DNA from: Chionoecetes opilio
Taxonomy: Eukaryota > Arthropoda > Malacostraca > Decapoda > Majidae
Assembly: GCA_016584305.1 (NCBI GenBank)
Contig: JACEEZ010018108.1
Coordinates: 31,210 to 95,209 of the forward strand
Direction of reading: 5' to 3'
Length of the DNA stretch: 64,000 bases
Numbering within the stretch: the stretch's first letter is position 1; each line of letters starts with the position of its first letter. Both the position numbers and the translations under genes were made by a program. Positions 11,789 through 22,429 of this stretch are shown piece after piece. A model generated the notes under the pieces. The model saw only the letters and a list, made by a program, of their open reading frames with translations. It made no database searches and was not told the DNA's origin.

Positions 11789-12056
11789 GTATTTTGTACA
11801 TTTTGTATCATACTTGGTCTCATAACACTGGACAACAACATGTTTGCTACTGGAGATGTGTAAAGCGATTTAGACTAATTTGGGTACGCTGATTTCAAAA
11901 ATCATAACCGTTTTGCTGTATCACGTCAGGATTTTGAGTTACAGAAATACTCCCATTGCCTAGAAGTCAGGATTTCAATGAAATTTACAAAAATTCATTT
12001 ATTCATTTATTTCATCATGAATGCTTCAATTCCATATGTCTTTAACATGCCTATTT

Positions 12057-12352
12057 CGTAAGAGGTGGTAGGCTGCAGACTGCACTCTGAAGGTCGCTGT
12101 CTGTAGCTAGATTTGTATAGCGTATTGATTGCGGGGTGATGTGGTTGGTTGCGCGTGGTCTAGTTTGTGGCCTTGTGAGCCGTTGGCTGCGCGCAGAACA
12201 AAGTCACGCGCTCTTGAGAAACGACTTTCTTTAACACAAACTAGACCACGCACAACCAACCACATCACGCCGCAATCAATACGCTATACAAATCTAGCTA
12301 CAGACAGCGACCTTTAGAGTGCAGTCTGCAGCCTACCACCTCTTACGTAACT
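12057..12352. mobile_element. Palindromic MITE inside the nested transposon
   Basis: Arms 12058-12180 and 12225-12350 are near-perfect inverted copies (GTAAGAGGTGGTAGGCTGC and its complement at the ends). The short central loop holds AGAACAAAGTCACGCG. It lies between the left TIR and the transposase start. Confidence 0.7.
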
Positions 12353-12411
12353 ACGATATAACGTACTTATATAACTACTAATTTTTGTTTCTTTCTTTCT
12401 TTCAGTTAAAC

Positions 12412-14020
12412 ATGAGTAGACTTCCTGTACCAATCATCCAGACAACTTCTGTTATGTCTGTGGTCGGTATACCAAAAAAGATCAACAGCGAAGTGTATCT
12501 ACGGCAGTGAAAATGAAGGCCGCCTACTTTCACTACTTCGGGTGTAAGGTGGGGGACCAAGGAAAGAGCTGGGCACCACACATCTGCTGCACAAGCTGCC
12601 ACTCAGCCTTGACTCAGTGGTTGGTGGGCAAGCGCGCGAGCATTCCATTTGCGGTGCCCATGATATGGCGTGAGCCGCAGAATCATCATGATGATTGTTA
12701 TTTCTGCTGCACAAGCATCGCCGGCTTCAACAGGAAGAATAAAGGCCACATCAAGTACGCTGACTGCGTCTCTGCTCGTAAACCTGTGCCTCATGATGAC
12801 GAGAACCCCGTTCCAACATGTCCAGCTGATCAGAACATAACTGTAAGCAGTGGCGAAGAGGATGGTGATGAACCTTTTGAACCCGACACTCAAGAACAAG
12901 AACAACACCTTCTGAACCAGGGAGAGTTAAATGATCTTGTAAGAGTCTCTCGCTGTCAAAGGCGAAGGCAGAGCTGCTTGGATCAAGGCTGCAGCAGTGG
13001 AATCTACTTGAACCTAACACCAAGATATCCTTGTTCAGAGCACGTCACAGCGACATGGCTCAGTTCTTTGAGATGAAGACACGATGACATTCGCAGTGAC
13101 ATCAACGGTCTGTTGAAAGAACTTGGGTGTGATCACGATCCTGCAGACTGGCGCCTCTTCATCGACTCGGGGAAGAACAGCTTGAAGGCTGTTTTGCTCC
13201 ACAATGGCAACAAGAAACCATCAGTCCCACTGGCTCACGCGTTCGGCATGAAAGAGACCTATGAGACTATGCGGCAGCTGCTTGATTCCATCAAGTACAA
13301 TGACTTCAACTGGCACATCTGCGGAGACTTGAAAGTGGTGGCGCTGTTGTTAGGGCTGCAGTCAGGCTACACGAAATACATGTGCTTCTTTGTCTCTGGG
13401 ATAGCAGAGACGACAAGAATCACTGGACGAAGAATGATTGGAAAGAGCGGACGGAGCATGTACCTGGTCGATACAACGTGAAGCATGTCGCCCTTGTCGA
13501 CCCAGCCAAGATTTTCCTTCCACCACTACCACATAAAGCTCGGCTTGATGAAGAATTTTGTACGGCAATGGATCTGAATGGGCGTGGGTTTTTTATACCT
13601 GAAGGAGAAGTTTGGCAACACCTTGTCGGAGGCTAAGATCAAGGCTGGTGTCTTTGTTGGACCGCAAATCCGAGAGGTAATGAAGGACGAAACTTTTCCG
13701 ACAACTCTAAACCCAAAGAGCTGGCAGCGTGGAGGAGCTTCAAAGCTGTGACGGACAACTTCTTGGGGAACGAGCGCGCGGACAACTATGAAGAAATAGT
13801 GCAGCAGCTGCTGGAGTCCTTCAGGAAACTTGGCTCCAGGATGTCCCTGAAGATCCATTTCCTACACCAGCACCTGAACTTCTTCCCTGACAACTTGGGA
13901 GCTGTCTCGGACGAGCACGGCGAGCGATTCCACCAAGAGATTTCACTCATGGAGACGCGTTACCAAGGGCGGCACAACCCGAACATGATGGGCGACTTCT
14001 GCTGGTTCCCTGCATCGTGA
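12412..14020 (+). pseudogene. Transposase-like protein, frameshifted
   Basis: An acceptor-like CTTTCTTTCAG precedes an ATG at 12412; one base is missing just after (near 12431). N-terminus: Cys-rich, CYVCGRYTKK, then HICCTSCHSAL, SIPFAVPMIWREP and DCYFC. Middle: LFIDSGKNSLKAVLLHNG, ICGDLKVVALL and LWDSRDDKNHW, with Asp residues that could be catalytic. C-terminus: DEHGERFHQEISLMETRYQG and NMMGDFCWF. Similar proteins are familiar as unnamed transposon-borne proteins in aphids, Hydra and other animals. At least four frame breaks (12431, about 13000, 13385, 13590) make this copy dead. It is the only gene between the TIRs, so transposase is the likely role. Confidence 0.7.
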
Positions 14021-14326
14021 AACTGACACAGAGCAGCACAAACGCAAAGCCAAATGCCTAAAGCATTTTTAATTACATTCTAGTAGAGTTTTTCTGTAAT
14101 TTCTATAATTTTGAAGCATTCATGATGAAATAAATGAATAAATGAATTTTTGTAAATTTCATTGAAATCCTGACTTCTAGGCAATGGGAGTATTTCTGTA
14201 ACTCAAAATCCTGACGTGATACAGCAAAACGGTTATGATTTTTGAAATCAGCGTACCCAAATTAGTCTAAATCACTTTACACATCTCCAGTAATAAAAAA
14301 AATTTGAAATTTGTTGTCCAGTGTAA

Positions 14327-14526
14327 TTAATTAATTCTTTATCCCCAGCTTCTGATGATTGGAAGTAAGCCTCTTCATAATTATCCCATTTAGTTTTTAA
14401 CATTAGCAGACCTGTATTTAAACTATTATAGTCAATAGGGATAGTCTCAGCTGCTTCCTCACACTTTTTATATACTCGTGTAAGCCATCCTAATTTAGCC
14501 GATAATGCTTTAGCTCCTTCCGCCAT
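14327..14526 (-). pseudogene. BEL/Pao gag N-terminus
   Basis: Starts MAEGAKALSAKLGWLTRVY at 14526 and runs to KELIN at the transposon junction. Charged and helical, as BEL gag N-termini are. The continuation lies at 11788 on the other side of the nested element. Confidence 0.75.
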
Positions 14527-14847
14527 GATTTAATTGATAATTAAATGCAAATAAAAAAAAAGTTTGGATACAAGTTTACGAGTTAGGGTTCCCTAGTTTC
14601 ATGATTTAAGTCTAAGTGGTGGATGTGCCGTTGACTCGGCCTACCAAGGCGCGAAGACAGGCCTATAACCATCCATCACTTTATTTAATGCAACTACAAC
14701 TAACCTCGGAAACATTGCTGTTGGCAGATGGTAGCTTACCAATGCGGCCTGTGTGCCGTGGCTGTCTGTGACACGGCGGGCGAGTCGAGGTGGCCAAGTC
14801 AAGGTTGTTTCCCAGAGGGGGCGGGGGAAACTGGTGGTTATATCGCT

Positions 14848-15413
14848 TTAATCAGACCAGTATCCTCCTAGTGCTTGGATAGCATCCCACTCCCCTATCT
14901 GACGCTTTATGAAATTTATAATCTTGGCTTTTACAAAATAACAAACTCTCCTTGTCCAGTGCACCCCATCTCGGGAAAGATCTACCTCGAAAGGCTGTGC
15001 GTTGAAATGTACTACTGCATAACCTTTCAATTCCCTTTTCAAAACCCTATTTATAGCCTCCTTGACCCTATCATACCTCAGTTGGCTCACCAGGTGATGT
15101 CTAGGAGAGCTGTTGGTCTTTCTAGGCTCTATGAAACACAATCCTACTTGACTGCCACATTTATCTTCTATTTTCTTAACTATATGTTTTATGTTATTAT
15201 GATGACTCAGGGGCTACAATTGTCATTTATATAGTAACCCCCCTGAAAGAGAACTGTGAGGTCATGAGGCCACTGAAGTACTTCATTTAGACGTGCGTCT
15301 GTGTCAAATAGATCAGCCCGACCACCGGGTGCCAAGAAAAGCTTGACTTCCACACCTTCCACCGCCAGTCGCTGAGGGCATAAATTATGCCCTACAACGG
15401 CCACCCTGTACAT
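14848..15413 (-). pseudogene. SGNH/GDSL esterase-like ORF in the BEL leader
   Basis: Two frames between the primer binding site and gag. The first (15413 to 15207) starts MYRVAVVGHNLCPQRL, matching block I of SGNH hydrolases with Asn at the nucleophile position. It contains HDLTVLFQGGYYIND, where the block III Gly-x-Asn-Asp reads Gly-Gly-Tyr-Tyr. The second (15141 to 14848) has FIEPRKTNS, YDRVKEAINRVL and VDLSRDGVHWTRR, which fits block V (D-x-x-H). The two are one frame apart, so a single ancestral ORF is likely. Nucleophile and oxyanion residues are altered, so this copy is inactive. SGNH esterases are known in ORF1 of some CR1-type LINEs; the BEL leader position is what is unusual. Confidence 0.6.
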
Positions 15414-15423
15414 TCCCGCAGAT

Positions 15424-15443
15424 AATCCTCACTCGAGGCACCA
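15424..15443 (-). other. Primer binding site of the BEL element
   Basis: Directly after the 5' LTR on the minus strand comes TT then TGGTGCCTCGAGTGAGGATT. It starts with TGG, complementary to a tRNA CCA end, and the rest could pair with a tRNA acceptor and T-arm. The tRNA species was not identified. Confidence 0.6.
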
Positions 15444-15445
15444 AA

Positions 15446-16097
15446 TGTAGGAATTATAATTAAATTGATGTGAACTCACCTTGCAATTAACCCAAGAACT
15501 ACCTAGACTGCAAGGCTACCCTATTTAGACGCTAACTAAAGTATACTCAGCAGTGGTAGATGGGTTGAATGTTTGAAGGCTTGATTATTATTTGCGAGAG
15601 TAGAAGTGGCTGGTGTGGGGCACTGGTGGATGGTTGTATGGTGCACGTGTCTAATGGCGGCGACGGTAACTTTTCAAAGTCCCATCGCTTGAATTAATCC
15701 CGGGCGCGGCACTGTCTTATGGTGTTATACCACGTCCCTTTTCTACTAGCCGATTGATCGGTTATGTTGGCTCATACATAATGAGCGTGACTACACCTTA
15801 GTGTACAATCAAGAGAGTGACTACACCTTAATAGTGTAAGATCTAGAGCGTGACTGCTGCTTTGACCGAAAACCCTGATCAAGTCGGCTGGAGCTACACA
15901 CGCGTGTACGTTCCAATAATGTTTCCTCCTACACGTGGAGGTTCCAATATTTTTTCCTCACAACTCTTATATTATGTTAACCCTTTGATAAATTATTGTA
16001 CTCACTTATTTTACTCACCTCCCCTGTTGACAGGGGAGGGGGATCCCACCATACCATTCTCCCAATTAGAGAACGGTTTTAGTGGATAGTTTCCACA
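15446..16097 (-). repeat. BEL/Pao LTR (5' LTR on the coding strand)
   Basis: 652 bp, the partner of 5701-6436, with scattered substitutions and lacking about 85 bp of its AT-rich segment. Followed by target duplication GGAGG at 16098-16102. Confidence 0.9.
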
Positions 16098-16234
16098 GGA
16101 GGGATCACTTGTCCCTTGCTGAGTCACAACAACTTACAAGGATGCACACTCCTTGCCACTATCATCTCGTCCAGTCCATTCCAGGCACCATACTTCTATA
16201 GCTGTACTTCTTTCTGTGACTGAAGTAACGTGTT

Positions 16235-16480
16235 CAAACTGGTAAAACGTAGATTTGAAAAAGGAAAAGGGAGAAACTGGTTCACAAATAGGGTGGTAAA
16301 TTATTGGAATGGACTCAATCTTCAGGTAGTTAGTGTGGTGTCATTAGGGAGCTTTAAAAGGAGACCGGACAATTTCATGGATGGGAACGAAAGGTGGATG
16401 TAGGTAGTGTTAAGTAACAGGAACTACCATGTGTAGGTCTCGCGGCCTCTTGTAGCTTCCCTATTTTCTTATGTTCTTCT
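16235..16480 (+). mobile_element. CR1-like LINE 3' end fragment
   Basis: Matches the end of the LINE at 46.1-47.2 kb: NWFTNRVVNYW-like coding, MDGNERWM and a stop, then the 3' UTR with CTCGCGGCCTCTTGTAGCTT and a tail of TTCTTATG units. 5'-truncated, as is usual for LINE insertions. Confidence 0.8.
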
Positions 16481-17300
16481 TAAGGAAATGCGTCCATCTG
16501 CTTATTACCCATTCTGTATACTTGTACACTGGCGATGCTTTGGGGCTGTTGTGAGGGAGGGAAGGCTTGTTGGGAGGCTTAATCAATATACTTGAGTCGT
16601 CGCAGAATTGGTATCTTTTTCTAGTGTCTTCATGTGTCTTTTCTCCTTCAAGTACTGTTGACAGGATAATTATGAAAGTTTAGTGTGGGAAAGTATGTTA
16701 ACCCAAGCTTGGGACCTCTACGTTGGTGGGAAGATAAAGGATGGGGGAGGTTGGAGGGAGAGAGTAAGTACAGATGATGAATTTGACATTGGAGTGAACT
16801 TGAAACTTCCAGAGTGCGGGGGGGGGGGGGGGGAGAAGGGGGAGGAGGGAGTTTGGAGATAAGAAAGAATGTGTAGAGACCCTGCAGATAGTGTTGGGCT
16901 CCACCTTGAGGGCTGTGTACGCCAAGGCCCCAGAATATCCTTTAGGAAAAACTCGTGAATCCGGATGAACTCTTAAAAGTAAATAATTTCTAAGTTAGGC
17001 CAAACCCACCTCTGGTAAGATTCTCATGCAAATCCGTCCGAAACTTTTTGCGTAACTCTATTAACAAACAATCAGATTGGCAATCAAAGAAACAAACAAA
17101 CAAAAGATGTCCGAGACTGATAATCGTGCGTCATACTTGTGTTTGGGGAGTCTGTTCGCTGCTAACGAGGAACCTTTACCTGGAATCAAACATACTCACA
17201 TACAATGAATGTAATGTTTATTTGCATCGAGGTGTTTTCTTCCACAATTCCAAGTGGTTATCATGAAAGTTTCCTCGGATGGCCCGCTCATTACCACCTC
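16481..17300. other. Intergenic, 3' of unit 1
   Basis: No gene recognised. Holds an 18-base G run at about 16817-16834 within a purine-rich patch. The last part (17218-17317) is the probable 3' UTR of unit 1. Confidence 0.5.
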
Positions 17301-18076
17301 CAAGACAGTCTGTGGATTTAGAAGACTGTGAACGCGACCTTCTTGATCCAGGCGAGGTAGGGCGGGTAACGCAGGTTGGCGTACTGGCCGGGGTAGTCCT
17401 TGTGGCCGCAGCCGTAGCCTTGGGACACGATGCCTGCCAGCACAAAGAGTTCATTGGTGTCCTGAGACATCAGGGGCCCGCCCGAGTCACCTTGAGGGAG
17501 GAGTAACACCAGGGTCAGATTCGTGACCACATGAGGAAGAGAACTGCACTTGAGCTCACCAGTCACAACAGATCCTTTGAACACCAATCAGTGAGTCACT
17601 GGTGCCGTGAGTGTGGCTTGGCAATTACCTGGCAAGCGTCCCGCCCTCCGTCAGGGTGTCCGGCACACAGGGTCTCCTGCCCGATGCCCTGAGGCCAGGT
17701 TTCCGCGTAGTGGGGCAAGTTGGAGTAGCTGGTGTCACACCGGGCCGACAAGAACACTGTCATGTTCACGTCCTGCAGGTAGGAGGTGGGTATCCCACCT
17801 AATAGAAAGCATGTGGTCAATTATCATTATTGAATTATTGGTTTTATTAGACGTTACAACAAAGTGACTGTCAAAATTGTCAACATATGTTTGTACACAA
17901 GTACGTGGCCTTGAATGCACCTAATTCAGTGTCACCGTAGCCAGTGAGCGTCGCTTGGTGGCCTGTGATGTCCACCTCGCTCTCTGCTCCCCACGGCAGG
18001 CACACGGGGCTGATGAACTCCTGCCAACGTGAATAAAAGTACTGTCATCAGTAATGTATGTGTGCTTGTGTGTGTG

Positions 18077-18385
18077 TAGCAGAGGTGGGTACTTCCACAA
18101 ATATTTCCGCAAACCACAACTTCTGCAATTGCGGAAGTCCTAATTCGTTAGCGGATTTGCGGACAGCTAAAAAAGTGCTGATTTGCTTTTGCGGATATAT
18201 TTCCGCAAACGCATATGTCCACAATTTCCAAAGCGACCATTCAAAGTTTGAACAGGATTCCTGCGCGGCTGCGCTCGCCGCCCAGGTTGAGTGGAGTACG
18301 GCTGGGGACGCTGCTCTCCCGCATCACCATGCGCACAGTTTACAGTGAGCATTCCCAGACGTAAACAAGAGAGATATCTAGAAGT
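18077..18385. mobile_element. Possible hAT-type MITE in a unit 1 intron
   Basis: Begins CAGAGGTGGGTACTTCCAC, the style of terminus common in hAT MITEs, and contains internal inverted GCGGAAGT/ACTTCCGC and TTTGCGGA/TCCGCAAA pairs. No matching right terminus or 8-bp duplication was found. Confidence 0.3.
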
Positions 18386-18388
18386 ATT

Positions 18389-18540
18389 ACTTCCCATTCA
18401 GATCCATTGAACTGTGGAATAACTTGGATAAGAGGGTGTTACATGCCATGAATATTCACGCCTTCAAAGTCAAGCTGGATAATAGTAGTTTTGGAGACGG
18501 GACAGTACGAGCTTAGTTCTTTTCCTGTAAATCAGACTAG
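18389..18540 (+). mobile_element. LINE 3' tail, duplicate of 580-735
   Basis: Nearly the same bases as at 575-735 (CTTCCCATTCAGATCCATTG onward), again running into (CA)n next to the Asp exon. Shared position shows common descent of units 0 and 1. Confidence 0.6.
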
Positions 18541-18542
18541 AT

Positions 18543-18543
18543 G

Positions 18544-18627
<84 letters not shown>
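18543..18627. repeat. (CA)n microsatellite abutting an exon
   Basis: About 42 uninterrupted CA units. Its right end replaces the last codon and splice donor that the equivalent exon of unit 0 keeps (CAG then GTGACT). Confidence 0.95.
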
Positions 18628-18629
<2 letters not shown>

Positions 18630-18885
18630 GGCACCCGTGAAGCCAGCCTAAGAAGGGCCAGGTCGTGGTAGGCCTCGGGGTGGGTGTAACCAGGGTAGGG
18701 CACCATCTCTTGTCACACCAAAGTCTTGGTGATCCGCACTGTCGTTGTCGTCCTTGTAGTTGTGTTCACCAAGGCGCACCACCTCGGGCTTCCTGCAAAG
18801 GGGTTGTAGAGGCTGGCATGAGTCACCTCTCTTGTTTTAAAGCAACCCACCAGCTTAGGCCGACATGGCAACCTGTGACCCTTTT

Positions 18886-19991
18886 GGTGCGTCCACACTG
18901 GCAACATTTTGTCTACAGACAAGTTTAAAACACTGCGAGAAACACAACAGACGACATTTGGAGACATGTCTAGAGACAATGTAAGAGACATTGAGGGTTA
19001 CAATTGTGGCGGAATGTTGGCAACAAGAGGAGACTATAAGCGCATTTTCGCGGCCGCTCTGGCCCGCTCTGGACTGGGCTAGTCCCGGGCGTCCACTGGT
19101 TTTTTTGCGAGGTGCAGGTTAGACCGGGCCTGGAACGAACTTGGCCGGCTGAGCCGATACACAGGACCAGGTTGGACCAGTGTGGGGAAAACTGCGCATG
19201 CGCACTACAGTCAGCGGGATAGGCGACCATGAGCTTCTCGTCGCTGCTGATAAGACATGAAACACCTGATGGCCAACCATAAAGACTAAGTATCACAGGG
19301 CGTGGTAGTTGTAAAGTCTGCAGCCACGATTAAAAATCAGACACAAAAAGGATATTGACAAGATGGACGCCTGCGCCTCCACAGTTTCCTCCACGCCTCC
19401 TGGCAGTTTTCAAGTAACCTTGTGTGCCACAACTGTTCTTCATTCCACTCCTAGCCAGAGTAAGGAAACGAGACTGATGGTACGGGGCCATCTCGATTAT
19501 TTTCGCGACCATCAGTCCACCTGACCACGGCCGGAACTGGACTGAACGCAGGGCGGTGACGTCACGATAAAATGCGCTATTTGTGAGGCCGTCCACTACT
19601 GGCCATTTCATGTTCGGCGTGTTGAGCATCGGCCCTCCTTGAATCTATGTTGTATATAGAGTATGGGTAGGATCTCACCATAGGCAAAGTGTGTTCCGCA
19701 GTAACAATTCGATTAATTGTACCGTGTGTGGTTCCCCTCGTCCCTCCATGGTCTTTTGTCCTAAGTAGGGCCAGCAACGAGTTGACATATGCCGTCCTGT
19801 GTTTCTGTGTGTCTGCCCAGCTATCTCCTCCGACATTAACTCGTCCACACGGTGTTACCAACATAATCACCTAAACATCAGTCCACATGTATACAACCAT
19901 TGACATCATTCCCGACCTTTCACACTTGTTTTACCTACCATGTTGTATTGTGTTGTTTCCAACGATGTTTGTTGCCAAGTGTGGACGCACC
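18886..19991. mobile_element. TIR DNA element in a unit 1 intron
   Basis: The left end GGTGCGTCCACACTGGCAAC has its inverted partner at 19970-19991 (GTTGCCAAGTGTGGACGCACC). Flanks are TTT on both sides. The interior has no convincing transposase; a minus-strand open frame at 19577-19870 is of unknown meaning. A degraded copy occurs at 29035-29675 in unit 2, so the insertion precedes that duplication. Confidence 0.6.
19037..19583. mobile_element. Nested insertion absent from the unit 2 copy
   Basis: Ends AGCGCATTTTCG and CGATAAAATGCGCT are inverted, and GC-rich Ser/Gly-like repeats (TCTGGCCCGCTCTGGAC) follow the left end. At the equivalent place in unit 2 (about 29232) the flanks are joined by unrelated or absent sequence. 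Confidence 0.4.
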
Positions 19992-20161
19992 TTTGTGTCC
20001 CCGGGCAAATTGAGGGCACGCGCGTTCGACTGGCCCAGAACATATAGGGGAGCACATCTAGTACATCGGGTCGCTTCCTCGCTCACCGCTGTCCTCTTCC
20101 CATTAAACAGTCCACTTTGTGGTTCACCCTTAGCAGCCTTTTGCCCCACGTGTGTTTCACT

Positions 20162-20839
20162 TTAAAGTAATACGTCCAGACTATTTCTCATTTCCTGATT
20201 TAATGCTGTCTAAATATGCCTTATCGAATATATCACAATATGCTAGTCACTTTTTGCATTCATCAGCCGTGTTAAATAAACCGCATCAAGTACTGCACAA
20301 TTCCCCGAGATTTCCCAAACGCTCCTGCACACTAGCATACCCGACGCACATTGGCTCCAGTGATGTCACCCACAGCAGCTCGGGGGGCCCTCCCGCAGTA
20401 ATCCACAAGCATGTGGACACACAGAAATATTATAGTACTTGAAGAATTTTTGGGTGTTTCTGATATTTTTTTTTTTGCATTTGGCATATTACTTGCATCC
20501 TTTTATGGTGCAAGAAGAAAGTTGTGCCTTGCAAAGAGCTTATCATCCGTTCCGGGCACCAATACGGCCACGATATATGTGTGGAGATGGGTTTGTTACG
20601 CCAGTGAGCAGGCTGCGGTGATGCAGATTGTCGCTCCTTTTCACCGTGGCGTCATCAGCAAGTTATCTTCTCGCGAGACGGCATATTTTTTTTATAACCC
20701 GCGCCTTTCTACAAGCATCGTGTTTTTTATAACGCGAAATAAGGCATTGAAATTAATTCTTTTTTGTTGGATAATATGTTTTGAAGAAATTCACATACAT
20801 ATGCAGACGGAAATAAATGGGTCTGGACGATTACTTTAA
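20162..20839. mobile_element. TTAA-flanked MITE (piggyBac-like ends)
   Basis: Ends read TTAA-AGTAATaCGTCCAGAC and GGTCTGGACGATTACT-TTAA. The TTAA duplication and shared TIR define a family with further copies or parts at 24795-24971, 29885-33172 and 47834-50831. No transposase inside. Confidence 0.7.
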
Positions 20840-22429
20840 TAATACAGAAAATGTTAATAGGGAACTATCATTACCTTGCCCACTTTCTCCAAGGTACACA
20901 CCCGACATGCTGTGACCGGCAAAACTCTGTTCCCCCTGATCGATGTGAAGAAAACTGTTCCTGTTTCCCCACCACAACAGTTTGGATGGTGGCAGTGTAA
21001 TATCTCCAAATCAACTTACGTCAGAGGGCCGTAAGTTACTGTGGCCGTGGCCTCCCATTCCAAACCCTGACCTTCAAAACGGGCCGCCACACATGTGGTT
21101 CGGTGGAGGTGTTTGCGCTGCTGTGGTGGGTTTCTTTTGTTACTGAAATTGTAGCCAATATTCACATGCTCCGTGTGCGTCACTACGTTGTGGAAGAAGC
21201 TGGATTGCAGATAGGACACATGTTCGTTGGATCAACACTGCCCCGCAGAACCATGTGATGGCCTCTTCTAGCCTTGCCCGCTCACCAACCAAGACGCCTG
21301 TACAGAAACACGACACCTTGCTGTTTTGTGGTGCTTCATTTAAGTCAATTGAGCTCTAATGGTAACTATAGATCAAATATACTTTTTTCTCTTACTCCCA
21401 AGGACAAATGCGGTTCTTATCGGGGCTCGCTTTCATTTTACCCGATTATACCTGCAACGCAGGCACCCCATCTCGATAAGAATCCTCTGTCCGCTCTCGC
21501 CAGTTGTGTTCCGTCTTGTTGGTAGCATAAGGAGGACGTCAAACTCGTCATGTTCTACATATATATGTTTCCCATCTTTGTAAAGTACGGATAAATAGAG
21601 GAAATGTTGTTGTATTTCTTCAACATTCTGTAAGAAAAATTATTCGTGTCACATCTTGATGTAATATCTAGACGGATTTTTTTTTCTTTCATTTTATTCA
21701 CTGCGATGTGTGTGTTCGGTTGAATACTCACGGATGTTTGTGGTGGCGGTTGCTATGATCCGTGCGGCCTGAGGGGCGACACCTGTACACGAGAGACTGA
21801 GGTGTTTAGCGTGACTTGGCCAGGACAGCCTTGCCCTTCCTTGTCCGAAGATGTGTCTCCAAAATGTTTGGATAGTATCGCAAGCAACGTCCACAATACA
21901 AGTCTAAAATCCAGATATATTCCTAGTAATCAAACGTAGTCTTGCAGAACACAGCCGCAGCTTATCTTACAGTACGGTTTTCAGCCTACAGAATGTACGC
22001 CGTCGAGTTTGGTAATGGTGATCCCTGTACAACAAGAACTTATACAGTGGTGATTTCCCGTAGATGGTGTGACAAAGCAAGAATCGTGTAAATTATTCCA
22101 CGTCACATACCTATAGGTTTTACCGCAGCACATCCAGCGAAAGCGTGGCAATCTTTTATGGTCCACATCTTGCGCGGTTCAACCAAAGTCGTGCCGTGTT
22201 TGAAAGCCGCAGGCTCGAACACACGTCCCCCGTCGCCCCGAGTGTGTGGCGCAGTCGTCCCCCCTCGGCATGGTCGCAGCTGGCCGTGGAAGATGATTGC
22301 CGGCTGTGCCCCTAGCATAACAACCAGGGTATAGCCAGTCGAGTTCTTCTGGCAGCTCGGCCGGGGAAGATGATGGCGTTGGCCCCTGTGCAAAGGGGCA
22401 TGGTAATAGCCCTCAGTCTCGTGTTGTGG

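Larger units (their letters stand above)
11826..14323 (+). mobile_element. CACTGG-ended DNA transposon nested in BEL gag
   Basis: 2498 bp with about 200-bp terminal inverted repeats starting CACTGGACAACAA and flanked by TAA on both sides (11823-11825, 14324-14326). Removing the element plus one TAA brings the two gag pieces back into one frame, which fixes the 3-bp duplication. CAC ends and a 3-bp duplication fit the CMC group (CACTA/Chapaev-like), but the superfamily is inference. It carries a plus-strand transposase-like gene, opposite to BEL. Confidence 0.85.
5701..16097 (-). mobile_element. BEL/Pao LTR retrotransposon, degenerate
   Basis: Bounded by two LTRs that begin TGTAGG and end TTCCACA on the plus strand, and flanked by the 5-bp duplication GGAGG (5696-5700 and 16098-16102). 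The coding strand is minus: leader with an esterase-like frame, gag, zinc knuckle and retropepsin, reverse transcriptase, RNase H, integrase, DUF5641-type tail. This order and the Pao-type RNase H identify BEL/Pao. Every ORF has stops or frameshifts, and two DNA transposons sit inside gag. Without those insertions the element is about 7.6 kb, normal for the group. Confidence 0.92.
17318..22400 (-). pseudogene. CLIP-domain serine protease, unit 1
   Basis: Clean 3' exons: 18626-18792 (catalytic Asp, YHDLALLRLASRVPL), 17921-18020 (ISPVCLPWG), 17629-17798 (WPQGIGQETLCAGHPDGGRDACQ spans the substrate-pocket region, ends phase 0), 17318-17491 ([10 protein letters not shown] with the catalytic Ser; C-terminus [10 protein letters not shown], stop TAA at 17318). 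The 5' exons are recognisable but full of small indels: His exon about 21180-21307, WPWM exon about 21395-21640, linker near 21725-21785, CLIP exon about 22110-22400. Two splice defects lie in the clean part: the Asp-exon donor is replaced by (CA)n, and the last acceptor reads CAA-GGT instead of CAG-GGT. Indels in the 5' exons are probably read errors; the splice changes may be real. Confidence 0.75.
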
